From Acarospora socialis (taxonomy: Eukaryota; Ascomycota; Lecanoromycetes; Acarosporales; Acarosporaceae), in contig JAMYGW020000005.1 of the NCBI GenBank assembly GCA_025617375.2, forward strand, positions 1,798,001 through 1,862,000: 64,000 bases of DNA, read 5' to 3'. The notes beneath the pieces are model-generated. The model searched no databases. It was not told the origin of the DNA and saw nothing but the letters and a program-made list of their open reading frames with translations. Positions 1 through 10,115 of this stretch are shown here, piece after piece (the stretch's first letter is position 1; each line of letters starts with the position of its first letter). The position numbers were made by a program, and so were the translations under genes.

Positions 1-673
1 CCACCCTGGCCGTGATGCTCTGATGAATTTCCTTGCATCCAGTCCCGAAGGGCAGCTCATGACCCGTAACGTTTTAGGCATGGACGATGTGGAACCATCC
101 AAGTCGCGGCTCAAGATGTACTTCACATCGCGCCACACCAGTTTCCAGTCGGTCCGAGAAATCATGACCATGGGCGGACTCCGAGATGTTTCCGAGTCCA
201 GTCTGCAGGACCTGCGCTCCCTGATTTTAGCCGTTTTGGGGCTTCCTGACGACTACCCCGAGGATGCCGAGATTTCCGTCGAGTCTACCGGCGGCAACGC
301 ATGGCCTGACTTTGACGCACTATGCGAGGGTTTCATCTACTTCTTCGACATTGCTCCCACGAGCGGCAAGCCCGAGGTCAAGTTCTACTTGACCACGCGT
401 AAATATGGGGCTGACGACCTGACCATCGCTCGAAATCTGATGGCTTGGCTGCACGCACATGGTCGCGGTGCCTATGCCGATGCGTACCTCGGCATGCTGG
501 AGAAGCTTGCTGAGCACAGAGGGCTGGAGAATGGGAAGGGTCTGCATGCTTATATCAGCTACCAATGTACCGAGAAGGGAGAACCAGACGTCAAGTCGTA
601 TATTGCTCCCGAGTTGTACCACAGAGCGCGATATGCTGCAGTCTCAAATGGCCATGCTGGCAAAACCTCATAA
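1..673 (+). CDS. DMATS-type aromatic prenyltransferase, C-terminal part (cut by window edge)
   Basis: This is the last ~223 residues of a fungal aromatic prenyltransferase of the DMATS family, which moves a prenyl group from an allylic diphosphate to an aromatic acceptor such as an indole or phenol. The frame is open from base 2 to the TAA, so the true start lies outside the window. Seen: a KFYLTTRKYG strand, then GLHAYISYQ and PDVKSYIAPELYH, which are the usual final strands of the PT barrel and carry the basic and Tyr residues that hold the diphosphate. Family proteins are about 400-450 residues, so roughly half is missing. The neighbouring FAD oxidase and SDRs suggest a prenylated aromatic product; the substrate cannot be read from this fragment. 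Confidence 0.88.
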   Translation, partial: HPGRDALMNFLASSPEGQLMTRNVLGMDDVEPSKSRLKMYFTSRHTSFQSVREIMTMGGLRDVSESSLQDLRSLILAVLGLPDDYPEDAEISVESTGGNAWPDFDALCEGFIYFFDIAPTSGKPEVKFYLTTRKYGADDLTIARNLMAWLHAHGRGAYADAYLGMLEKLAEHRGLENGKGLHAYISYQCTEKGEPDVKSYIAPELYHRARYAAVSNGHAGKTS

Positions 674-772
674 CCGAGCAATTTCAAATCCTCTTTGAAC
701 CGATCATGATATTTCGAAGTGACGCGTACGTGTGCTACTTGAATGACTGATCAGTGGTGAAGCCTGCCATGA

Positions 773-2386
773 TCAGGCTTCTAGTTGTAGGAACTCTCGT
801 GAAATCTCATTGCTCCTACGCTGGGCATCCTCCCACAGGCATCGGCCAGGAACGTCGTGCAGCGTGTGTATCCAAGGAAACACACACAGCTGACGACGAA
901 CAGCTGGCCAATCATATAGGTCCAGTCGTTCACAATTCTCCAAGATCAACTTCCGATGGTCCTTGCCTTTCAAAACTGAGACGCAGCCAATAAACAGAGT
1001 CCACAAAAGTAGTGAGAACCCGCTGTACTGGGTGTCTGCGGACGTAACATGGAGATCCTGAATGGCGCTCTCCAGACGATCAGAAAGAAGGTGACTGGAG
1101 TCGTCATGGCCGTATTTCGGAAGTAAGGTGGTCATGAATGCCAGCATTGCCAGATGTACCATATCGTCATAGAGTCCTCCCGACATAGAGCGTGGTTGCC
1201 CCAGAGGAGCGACCTCTATCAGACGATAGAGGAGCGATACTAGCGTTTCCGTGTAACTCAGCGGGTCGAGCTTCGTTCGCCCCTCTCTCTCCCTGCTGTT
1301 GAGGAGGCTGGCGAAGCTGACGACACTGAGCATGATACGTGAAAGCCTAGAGGTAATGCTGGGGAGCTGGTCTTTGGTAAAGCGAGAATCGCCTGAGACG
1401 CCGTTCGCGGGAACTACTGCATCGCTGCGAAACAGAGTAGGTAACCCGGTTTGCAACGCCAACTCGACGTCGAGCCTGGTAATCGTAAGACTTTCCGCTT
1501 CGAAAAAGCAAGAGAGAAAAAAGAAGGGCCGCGGACGCAAGCACATGCACGTACCTCAATGGCTTCAGCGCCAATGCACGGTTCTCTTTCATCAGTCTGG
1601 CGATTCCTCCCCGCAGCTGGATCATTCGATAGAGCCCGTTGAGGTGTATCAAGCCAATAGAGTGCAAATGATGTATCTGTTGGTAGATGGCGAGGGTAAC
1701 CACAGCAGCTATGGCACTGTCCGAAACAGATTCAGGGCCCGACAGCTTTAGATTGACCAACGCATACGCCTGTGAGATGTGATGTAAGGTTTTGGAGGAT
1801 ATTCCAGGCTTACGCTGGAAGAAGTCGACGTAGGACGCTGATACAGCCAATGTGCAGTGGAAGTCTGGGGGCAAAGGTATTAGCGTCGCTGAATGAACGT
1901 GGCTTTTACGTTACTCACATGCTTCATCTGCCAGAATATAATTCACCCAGATCGACTTGATCATGTCGAATTTCGAGCAGAACTGGGGCGGAAACAGCGC
2001 ATCACTAATGTCAAAGAACCCTGAGAGAAGTATATAAGCGAAGACGAAGGAAGTAGTTGATGGGTTGACAACAAAACACTGTACGTACATCGATGCATGA
2101 GTTTGGTAGATTCAGAGTCAAGTTGTTGAGGGAACGATGTTAGACACAGATCATTCCAGAGGAGCTGTCGCCCAGCTTTCGAGTATCCTGATCCTAATAT
2201 ATGGGGGAAGGTCGGAACGCGTTTGACATGAATGTTGGTTGTTTGTTTTTTCGTCGACCGGCGTGGTCTGCCCGCATTCTTGCCTTTCATAACATGGGAA
2301 CGAATGATGCGCCGGTCAGACTTAGACGGACCTGTCCCTATCGCACCCTGATCGATGAATTGTAGTGTCATGCCCATAATATTCAA
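773..2386 (-). CDS. Fungal-specific transcription-factor-domain protein (PF11951-like)
   Basis: A four-exon gene (2386-2089, 2020-1919, 1864-1555, 1475-773) gives 470 residues with consistent phases. The N-terminus holds IRSHVMKGKNAGR followed by an Arg/Lys-rich stretch, a hallmark of a large family of fungal regulator-like proteins that lack a visible Zn2Cys6 cluster. The body has the helical pattern of the fungal-specific transcription factor domain: LFPPQF, ADEAYFHCTLA, HLNGLYRMIQLRGG and DVELALQTGLP. By family it is probably a nuclear regulator, but DNA binding is not proven here. It is convergent with the prenyltransferase and sits next to the FAD oxidase, fitting a pathway-specific role (inference). 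The first ATG at 2386 was taken; in-frame ATGs at 2377 and 2371 are alternatives. Confidence 0.75.
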
Positions 2387-2951
2387 CTATTCTTGTCGCG
2401 TCGTGAGTGCGATAAAGTGAGTAGACTGAAGTTCTGCTGGTGATCGTAAGCTTTGTATTTCGACATGGTGGAGCGAGCATATGTGCTTGGCGGTTATCTA
2501 ATCTCTTGGCAAGCTTGGCCCGAGGGGCCTATGCACGAGGGTCGGTGTCAGAAGTCGCCGACGCCGAGGAAATCTCCGGCCCCCCAAGGTAACTAAAATT
2601 TTGCCTGCAAACTCAAAGAAGTTAATCGTGACTCACCTCAGCTGTCAGCTCTCGCCGCAACTAATCAATGAGAGCATGCGTGGATACCACAGCTAGAGCT
2701 TCATTTTGCCCGTACTCAGTACAATAGCCTCGAATAGAGAAAGCTGTGATGTTGTTTTACATTGCTATACAAGCTACCTGAGACACATCTTCCGCACAAC
2801 CTTTGCTGCCTATCTGCTATTGATACATCATTAGTTGAGATAACATTGATTTATCGCGCGACTCCTCTAAGGTAATACACCTCCGCCAGCTCTTCCGTCC
2901 ATGTCTATTTCCCCCAATCCTTCTTGTCCTCACTGGTGCCTCGTCGTTCTC
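2387..2951. other. Intergenic, no gene seen
   Basis: This stretch lies between the 5' end of the regulator gene and the 3' end of the FAD oxidase. It should hold the regulator's promoter. I see no ORF, RNA gene or repeat in it. Confidence 0.5.
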
Positions 2952-4805
2952 CTATGACCACTTTGCGAGATCGGACGGCACAGGGTGATACCCATTGAAG
3001 AAACCGTGAGGATCATAGGTGTTCTTCAGATTCGTCAGACGCTGGTGGCGCCACCCTTGATATCCGTAAAGGGCCGACAGAGGCTCGTCACCGTGACCGT
3101 AGTTCTGGTAGATCCGGAGCTCGTCGTAGCCGGAAACGGCGGGTTCGGCGAATCTGTCGCGCCACCCGCGGAAGAAATTGTCCACTGCGTCTGCCACAGA
3201 GTCGTCCGTGTAGCTTCCGATGGATTCTACCTGGTTGCGAAAATGTTTGCGGTGGGGAAAGGCGGAATAGTCGTCTGGAAGTGCGTCGACGCCCTGGACG
3301 GGGAACGTCTCGATCTGTAGGGCGGATCCGTTGGCCAGGGGGTAGTCTTGCATGAATTTCTCAAAAGCGTCGCCGAACTCGACGAAACTGTGTGGGTCCA
3401 AGGTCCTGGTGATCAGGCTATAAAGGTTGTATCGTGGTCCCTCGGCGCAGGCCGCGGGGATGAGACCGAGAACTGATTTCGTGGGTAGCTCTGCCCACGG
3501 AATCACGCTCTCTGCGAGACTCAGGCTGAAAGGCGAAAACAGCTTAGTATATTTTTGACCCTCCTCCTTTGGACCGGCATATACGAGATTAACAATGACA
3601 GTAAGCTTGATTGGTCAGCGGTGAACTGTAGTAACAAACATGGAGATGGAATGAAACGCAGCCAGGAACACTTCACTTACGTTGGACGTTGCGGCATCCG
3701 ATGCAAAAAAACTGAGGATGGCCAGTTTGGCATCCAATGCGGGAGTCGTCAGGTTATTAGTGATGTCAATGATCCGTTCCACGGAGTCCTTGGTAAAGAC
3801 CATGTCTGCGTTGTAGTACATGCCTCCGTTGGTCGCAGGCCAAGTCTCGTATGTGGATTCTATAACGATGCCGTAGTTCTGACCTGAGCCCCTTATGCCC
3901 CAGAACAGGTCTTGGTTAACTTTATCGGAAGCTTCAATTATGGTGCCATTCCACAAGGCCAGGCGGACTTTGCGAAGGGCGTCGCTCGTCAGGCCGTGTA
4001 GACCTTGAAGACGCCCGAGACCACCACCGAGCATGGCGCCAGATGCACCCTGTGACAAACTCGTATTAGCAATTGCCATAAGTGGATGTCTCTTGAGATT
4101 TAAGACCTGTTCTAGGATCTAGAACATATCTCGCAACTCTAAAGATAGCCTAAAGAGTCGAATAAGAACGGAATTATCACTGACCACGCAGGCGCATGAA
4201 CCCACGGCTGTGTAAAGGTTAGAATGAGCACGGAATGTCGGCGGCCGGAATGACTTACTCAGCTCTCTGCCCGCTGCACCGACGGTGTTGATAAAGTCTC
4301 CGAAAAGCGTGCCGCTACCTACAACGGCTGTGCCATCTCCTTCCACCCTGACGTAGTTGAAATTCTCAAGGTTGATCAAGACGGCATTTTGGATCGAGTG
4401 GAGGGTTGTAGGATAACCGTGGCCTCCCGATTTGGCCAGCCAGGGCAAGTTATTGCTTGACAGGTATTGAAGCTGCATACCGCGTAGGGTTAGGGTTAGG
4501 GTTATAAGATATCGGACGCAAAGGAACAATGTACTCACGCCAAGGGAAAGATCTTTCTCGGTTGCCGGAAGGAATACTTCGTTAAAAGTCGGGGCTTCGT
4601 ACGAGGACCACCGCGTCGTCGCTTCCGTGAAGTTGGGCCAAGTTTTGTCATGGACCTCACCAGCCACAGATGTGGGCCAGACCGTGCCGTAAGGTTGGGA
4701 CACGTTCCGCGGATGAAGGCCTCCAAAGGTCACCGGTGTGCTCGACACTGTCTGAATGATGGCCAGGAACGCCGGCAAGGCTTGAAGAAGTGCGAGGCGG
4801 TTCAT
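2952..4805 (-). CDS. Secreted FAD-linked oxidoreductase, berberine-bridge-enzyme-like
   Basis: Five exons (4805-4539, 4472-4259, 4207-4185, 4049-3681, 3605-2952) encode 508 residues, normal for the family. The N-terminus is a signal peptide (hydrophobic stretch ending VSSTPV), so secretion or vesicular location is expected. The FAD_binding_4 domain covers about residues 70-235. It has SGGHGYP with His107 and GSCACVG with Cys165, the pair that holds FAD by two covalent bonds in this family. A C-terminal BBE motif reads NTYDPHGFFNGYHPV. These enzymes oxidise aromatic or alcohol substrates with O2. It is divergent from the SDR at 5374 across a promoter holding a repeated CGG-type element. The third exon is only 23 nt, and the first intron contains a telomere-type repeat. 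Confidence 0.9.
4473..4538 (-). repeat. Intron carrying a TTAGGG telomere-type repeat
   Basis: The 66-nt first intron of the FAD oxidase runs from a GTGAGT donor to a TATGCAG acceptor. It contains about three tandem copies of the fungal telomere unit (TTAGGG on the + strand) at 4485-4504. Confidence 0.8.
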
Positions 4806-5134
4806 TGTCTATGGTTGGAAACTGATATGAGCTAGATTACAGGGGAACGACCGATATCCGGTATCCTGATGAACTGGGCACTCGTTTGCTTGCAGATAAA
4901 TTTCTTGAAAATGTAGATCGAACAAGAGGATACCTAGGAGAAGAAAGAAACCCGCGAAAATCAAAGATTTGATGACTTGGCATTGATTTTTATATTTGGT
5001 GTTTCTACACTTTCTTTTGCTACGCCGCACTACCTTTTTGCCACGCCGAGCTACTCCTGAAATGAGTGCTATATTAGGACACTGGATAGACTTGCCGAAC
5101 TATTTGTGAGGATCGAAGGCGTAAGGGCTTGGTG

Positions 5135-5167
5135 ACTCGGGTCCGTTGATCACTCGGGTCCATTGAT
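5135..5167. promoter_or_regulatory. 16-bp direct repeat with CGG elements in a divergent promoter
   Basis: Two 16-bp units, ACTCGGGTCCRTTGAT, lie 17 bp apart and differ at one base. The first contains CGG-N2-CCG, the inverted half-site layout bound by many Zn2Cys6 regulators; the second has lost the last G. They sit in the 568-bp gap between the divergent FAD oxidase and SDR genes, so one regulator could act on both. Binding is inferred. Confidence 0.4.
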
Positions 5168-5373
5168 GCCTTAACTTGGGCTTACCTGGTGAGATGGCAA
5201 CTTCGGTAGCCCCTTTCTGCCTTCCTTGGTGCCTGCCACATGCAAGGTTCAGCTGCTCTTAAAATAGCAATCCTTAAGTCCGAAACGTGAGACAAGGGCG
5301 TTTATTCAAGAGCCAGCTGCGTACGCAATCGAACCACCATCTCGCAATCGACTCGAGTTCGTAATTTGCGTGC

Positions 5374-6429
5374 ATGATCATGGCACGATCAAGTTTAAAG
5401 TCCCTAAATCCATTAGCCCTCGATCTCAACTTCACGTCGACAACGAACCGAGATAGCCACGTTGACATTAGTCCCGTGGTAAACCCAGCACCATGCGTTG
5501 GCAAGACTGTGTTCGTCACTGGTGCCGCCAGCGAGATGGGCCAGGCCATCGTCATCTCGTTCGCTGCTGCGGGAGCTGATCGCATCGCCATCATGGATCG
5601 CGTCGACGCTTCTGCCACTCGCACACGAGCTCTACAGGCCGCTGTTAACGCTGGTAGGCCAGCCCCTGAGATGCTTGTCCTGAAAATGGATGTCTGTGAT
5701 GTTGCGAGCGTCGAGGCCGGCGTCAAGGAGGTAAGCTCGAGATGGGGACATGTCGATGTTCTCATCAACAACGCAGGCGATCTGTCCCCATTTGAGCCCC
5801 AGCCCCAGCCCCTTGGAGCGAGTGACATGGACGCTTGGTGGAGGACTTGGGAAGTCAACGTCAAAGGCGTCTACTTGGTCGTTCGTGCCCTGCTGCCCCT
5901 GCTACTTCAGGGAACAGAGAAGACCATCGTCAACCTGACCTCCGTCGGCTCACTTGCGTTGACGCCGGGAGCAAGTGCGTCTCAGCTATCCCAGTTGGCC
6001 GTTATGCGCCTGCCCGAGTGCCTGATGCTCGACTACGCACACGACGGGCTGTTGGCTTACTCGGTGCATCCGGCTCTTGACCTTGCGAAAGGGATGCCAG
6101 AGGCCGTGAGTAAAGGCATGTCGGTTGGCTGACCACGACCAGTAACAAGCACTCGAGGCTAACAGTGATACTCGGCAGCTGTTTGCGTCGATCAACCAGA
6201 GCTGGCTGGCGACACTATCGTTTACCTGACCAACAGACGGCGCGAATGGTTGGCTGGGAGGCATGTCAGCTGTGCGTGGGATATGCGTGAGCTCATGGCT
6301 CGGAAAGACGAGATTGTTCAAAATGATCTTTTGAAGCTCAACATGTCTTTTGGAAAAGCGCCTGCACGCAATGAGATGCGTGTGGCATACCAGGGAGTCA
6401 GAGGGCGGGTGCCCCGAAACAGTTACTAA
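5374..6429 (+). CDS. Short-chain dehydrogenase-like protein with lost catalytic residues
   Basis: Two exons (5374-6109, 6179-6429) encode 328 residues. It is a classical SDR by fold: a TGAASEMG cofactor loop near residue 49, NNAG at 132-135, and a C-terminal ELAGDTIVYLTNRRREWLAG block typical of fungal pathway SDRs. Oddities: the catalytic YxxxK is SxxxQ (Ser203, Gln207) inside GASASQLSQLA, and the middle Gly of the cofactor motif is Glu. Each catalytic change needs one base change from TAT and AAG. Ser190 is kept. The protein is probably not a working oxidoreductase and may be decaying or a non-catalytic partner. The intron uses the donor GTAAAG, the only choice that keeps the frame. The in-frame ATG at 5380 is an alternative start. 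Confidence 0.8.
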
Positions 6430-7580
6430 TCAGACATTAAGACGACATGTACCCGTTGAGGTTTGATGATATCTGCCTGTACCTGGATAGGTAGCATGTA
6501 CTACTATAACACCAATACAGCACACGAAGAGGCAAAGACAATTTTCGTGGTACATGTTAGTCTCTTGAAATTGATCATGAGTTTCTACCGGGAAGATGAA
6601 GCTCGGTAGTGAAATCACCATCGAAATCCCTGTCTGGAGTAAGACTGACAACTGGAACATCTCGTATAGAAAATTCGAGCATATCTTGCGGACCACTTTG
6701 CTGGGATAACGATAGTACAACCTGTCGTATCTGCCTGGTAATGCCTGGTCGTTGGAGTTTCAGAGGGTCATACAATTGAGCAAAAGGAATACTCTTTTTC
6801 CTCGTGTCTAGAAGCTCCCCGGCCCCCTCCCCCTTCACAATGCCAAGGCGGCTTTGCACCCAAGCACGTACTCGTGAGGCCCAAAGTTACGTTTATGCGC
6901 TAGCCGGTTACTGCTCCGCGAATCAGCACGCTCGTGAAGGGCGATGCCGCAATTGTGATTGGTGGGCTTATCCGGCACTATACACAATATTGGGCCTTAC
7001 GAGCACCTTAGTTACCCGTCAGCTGCCGCGTTGCCTAGTTGGACTCGGCCAATCGATTTTATTCCAATCCCTCGTCAAACTTTTTCGTCTTACTATGCCA
7101 AAACACCAAGTGTTGCCTAATCCTTCGCTCCTTTTCTGCAGACTGCATTGCCCTGATTAGCTGAGCGCCGGTTTGGTGGATTGGCCACGAGGCTTCTGCT
7201 CGTATCAGGCTGACGCAGGGTACTCTGGCTGCCTGGTCGAGGCGTTGATCAGACCACTACAGGGCATCTGTCAGCCCGACAATGCAGCTCACGATGGCTC
7301 TTCTTTTCTTCTCCTGCAGGTGCCAGCAAACAGGCGGAGAGGGTCTGTCACATGGCCGTTCAAGTAATCTACCAAAACCATTTCATTCGGGGTGTCTGAC
7401 TTTGATGCAAGCTCGAATACAGCTACTAGCTTCACGATCTCAAATCTGCATTAGATGGCACATGAATCTGGCATTTATTATGCGATGTGGAACCGTTTGG
7501 CTTCTTGTCAGGATCTCAGGAGTCAATTAGTAACAGTAAGAATAAACTATTCGCCTTTCAAAACCCTAGTCCAAAGGCAA
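6430..7580. other. Gap between convergent SDR genes, no gene seen
   Basis: Both flanking genes end here, so it holds only two 3' regions. Small open frames have no start context or recognisable motif. No repeat or RNA gene was recognised. Confidence 0.45.
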
Positions 7581-8719
7581 TCAAGTTTGCGAGAGCTGCG
7601 AGACACACCCAGGCTGTACCTCTTCCAGCCTGGCAGCCAGCTCCTTCCAGATACCCTTCTGCAAGCGTTGGCCTTCTGCATTGCTGACCCAATCCGGCAC
7701 CCAGAATTCCTTGATCTTACAACCCGACAGCAGCTTTCCGTGGCTCTCCTCGCCGGCCACCAAACCATGCAAGATCGTGCGACTCCCCTCCTCTGCGGTC
7801 CGTGCCATCATGGCTCGAACCATCTCATGCATGATCTTGGTGAAGGTTCTTGCGTCCCGGCCCAAGCCAGTCGAGCAGAGACCGGGGGCGACCATGTTCA
7901 CAACCACGCCTGTACGCTCCACAGGGCACAAGGCTGCAAACTGGCGAACGGCACACTCTTCTACGAGCTTTGTGAGAGCGTACCTGATTCGATCATATGT
8001 TAGTGTCGCATTCCATTATTCATATAGCAGATCGCACAATGTGTGCAAAGGGAGTTGTTCTCTTACCGTTTGTCCATGTCAGCCCGTTTTTGGTCGTTGA
8101 GTCCATCAAAGATACTACCTTCGCGGCTTTTGTCCATCTCGCCCTTGACGGTGTATCCTAGAACACTGACGACGAAGACGATAGTGGGGTGTATCCCGAA
8201 TTTGCGTCCACTCTCGCTCAACTTGGGCATCATCAGAGTCCCCAGTAACAAGGTATTGATGACATTGACGGTGATGCTGGACTCCATGCCTTCGGCGGTT
8301 GACCATGCGTCTATCATGATGCCAGCGTTGGCCACAAGACCATCAATCCTGTCCAGTTCTGTTGATGCTTTCTTGACAAAGCTCTGAACAGACGCAGACG
8401 ATGCCATGTCAAGGTGCATTATCTATTACAGGTATAAGTCCAGGAACCGCTCCTGGGACCTTTACAGCGTACTTACCTGTATGACTCCCTTGCGACCCGT
8501 CGATTTCTCAATCTCCCTTTTGGCAGTCTCTCCTGCCGTGATGTTCCGCACCGCCAGGACAACACAAGAGGCGGAGAATTCGACAAGATGCCGAGCAGTC
8601 TCCAGGCCCAGGCCGGAGTTGCTGCCTGTAACTATGTAGGTTTTCCCGGAGCATGTCGACTCATTTGCCAGGATAGGCAGCTTCCTGTACTGCTCGGCCA
8701 TCAGTTGGAGCATCACCAT
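7581..8719 (-). CDS. Short-chain dehydrogenase/reductase, retinol-dehydrogenase-like
   Basis: Three exons (8719-8477, 8422-8067, 7983-7581) give 333 residues. The NAD(P) loop is TGSNSGLG near residue 32, NAG follows (VANAGIM), and the active site is formed by Ser in FVVSVLGY and the dyad YALTK, which is created only when exons 2 and 3 are joined. All catalytic residues are therefore present, unlike the SDR at 5374. It probably reduces or oxidises a carbonyl or alcohol in the pathway represented by the prenyltransferase and FAD oxidase. The start at 8719 is the first ATG; ATGs at 8713 and 8701 are in frame. Confidence 0.85.
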
Positions 8720-9070
8720 CTTGCCTGTGCGGTGCCGCTGAGCTTCTTCTCAAGGACCAAGGTGTAGAAAGGAACTCTAGGTGAGCTGAAGAGTGAGATA
8801 CTGTTGTGATCAATCAAACTCCATTTTTGACAGATTATCTCGGGGAGCTGAGGGTCCTTAAAGCCGGGGTCGTCCATGCCAGTCAGATGTTGCCTTCTTT
8901 ATGTACGAATGGACCAATTAGATATTGATATCCGTTTCAGGTTAGATCAATCCCACCTTCTGATGTCTTGGCCAATCAGATATTGTTTCCTTCTTTTGGA
9001 CTAGCGGTCTGACATAGCATGACCACATGTCGAATAAAGTTTATCTAACTGCTTCGCCCTGAATCTTTGA

Positions 9071-9195
9071 ATCGAGGCTCAAAATATCTAATATAGTACC
9101 GGGGCCAGCCAGAAAGAAGGTTTGGCCCCACCCTGACCCGTGTCCCGGGTAGGGTGGGGTCGGGGCAGGGTAAGGCTGACCCGACTGCCACCCTA
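9071..9195 (-). mobile_element. Truncated hAT-like MITE remnant
   Basis: The right end reads, on the minus strand, TTAGGGTGGCAGTCGGG, close to the ends of the element at 36647-36840. The inner block (GAGGCTCA then TCTAATATAGTA) also matches that element's interior on its minus strand. No second terminal repeat is seen, so the copy is truncated. Confidence 0.5.
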
Positions 9196-10020
9196 ACTGA
9201 TCCCAGCCGAAAATAGGGGGTCACAGATAAACGACAGCTCATAATCTGCGCATACAAAAATGGGCAAAAGACCAAGCTGGTCCATATGCGACTATAAAAG
9301 ACTTCTGTGGTCGACGCCACAGATAAAAGACTTGGGTAGTCATCTCTCCAATGACCTCTGTCACTCAATCACCAAAAACAACTCGTTGTTGCTCACATCT
9401 ATACATAACTGATTGTACTCCACTAGTATCATTGCTGGACAGACGTAAGAGCGAGCGCTTAGCGACGCATGCGCAATCCACTGAGCCATTAGACTACTAT
9501 CACTGCAGTCATATGGCGTAGTTATCGCCAAGTTCCTACATATGTAGTATCAGCACGACACGTCACAGGCACCCGTCACGCGCTAGGCCTTGCTCTATGG
9601 CTTGCCCTTACAACAGATGATCAAGATCATGCTTACAAAGCAGGTGCGTTTTGAAGCAGGAAGACTACACAGTCATGATAGCTTGATAGTAATATCTAAA
9701 CTGCTGTACCCCGTAAAGATGTTGTGATTACGGAGTGTGGACTTGAGTATTGTGAGGCTGTAAGAAATTTGTGCGCTTTCATCCATGAAAGTCTATTGTT
9801 TGTGGCGTCGGCCATGGCAGCCTTTTACCCTACTAAAATCTCACCCAAGTCGATTGGCTTGGCGGCAGTTGAAAGGATGAAGATCCATAGCCAAAAGGCT
9901 GAAAACTTTCAGCCTGTAAGCTCACGTGTGATCAGAAAACTGCCCGACACTAGACGGATACGATCTTAGAAGAACAGATCCTAGAGACTAGACCATTGTA
10001 GAGAGAGGGATCGTAGAGCT

Positions 10021-10030
10021 GTATATATAA
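10021..10030 (+). promoter_or_regulatory. TATA-like element upstream of the Myb gene
   Basis: GTATATATAA lies about 90 bp upstream of the chosen ATG, a plausible TATA box position. Its role is inferred from sequence and spacing only. Confidence 0.35.
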
Positions 10031-10115
10031 GCTTGTGTGTTGATCAGAAAATCTGCTCTAGATTAGACAATAACAAAGACTTAGTCCTTCTTTTGTTCTC
10101 TTCACTAAGTAGGCA

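Larger units (their letters stand above)
8720..10115. other. Divergent promoter region with MITE remnant, no gene seen
   Basis: The gap separates the SDR and the Myb gene, which are divergent. Apart from the GC-rich hAT-like remnant at 9071-9195 and a TATA-like stretch before the Myb gene, nothing is recognised. Confidence 0.5.

Noticed and set aside
5374-6429. Two separate genes instead of one spliced SDR
   Set aside because: The second part continues the conserved SDR tail (ELAGDTIVYL...) in phase after a short intron, so one gene is the better model.
9440-9500. tRNA-like sequence on the minus strand (TAATGGCTCAGTGG, an A-box-like stretch)
   Set aside because: No B box (GGTTCGA-type) follows, the anticodon arm does not fold properly and no acceptor stem pairs, so it is not a tRNA gene; at most a tRNA-derived remnant.
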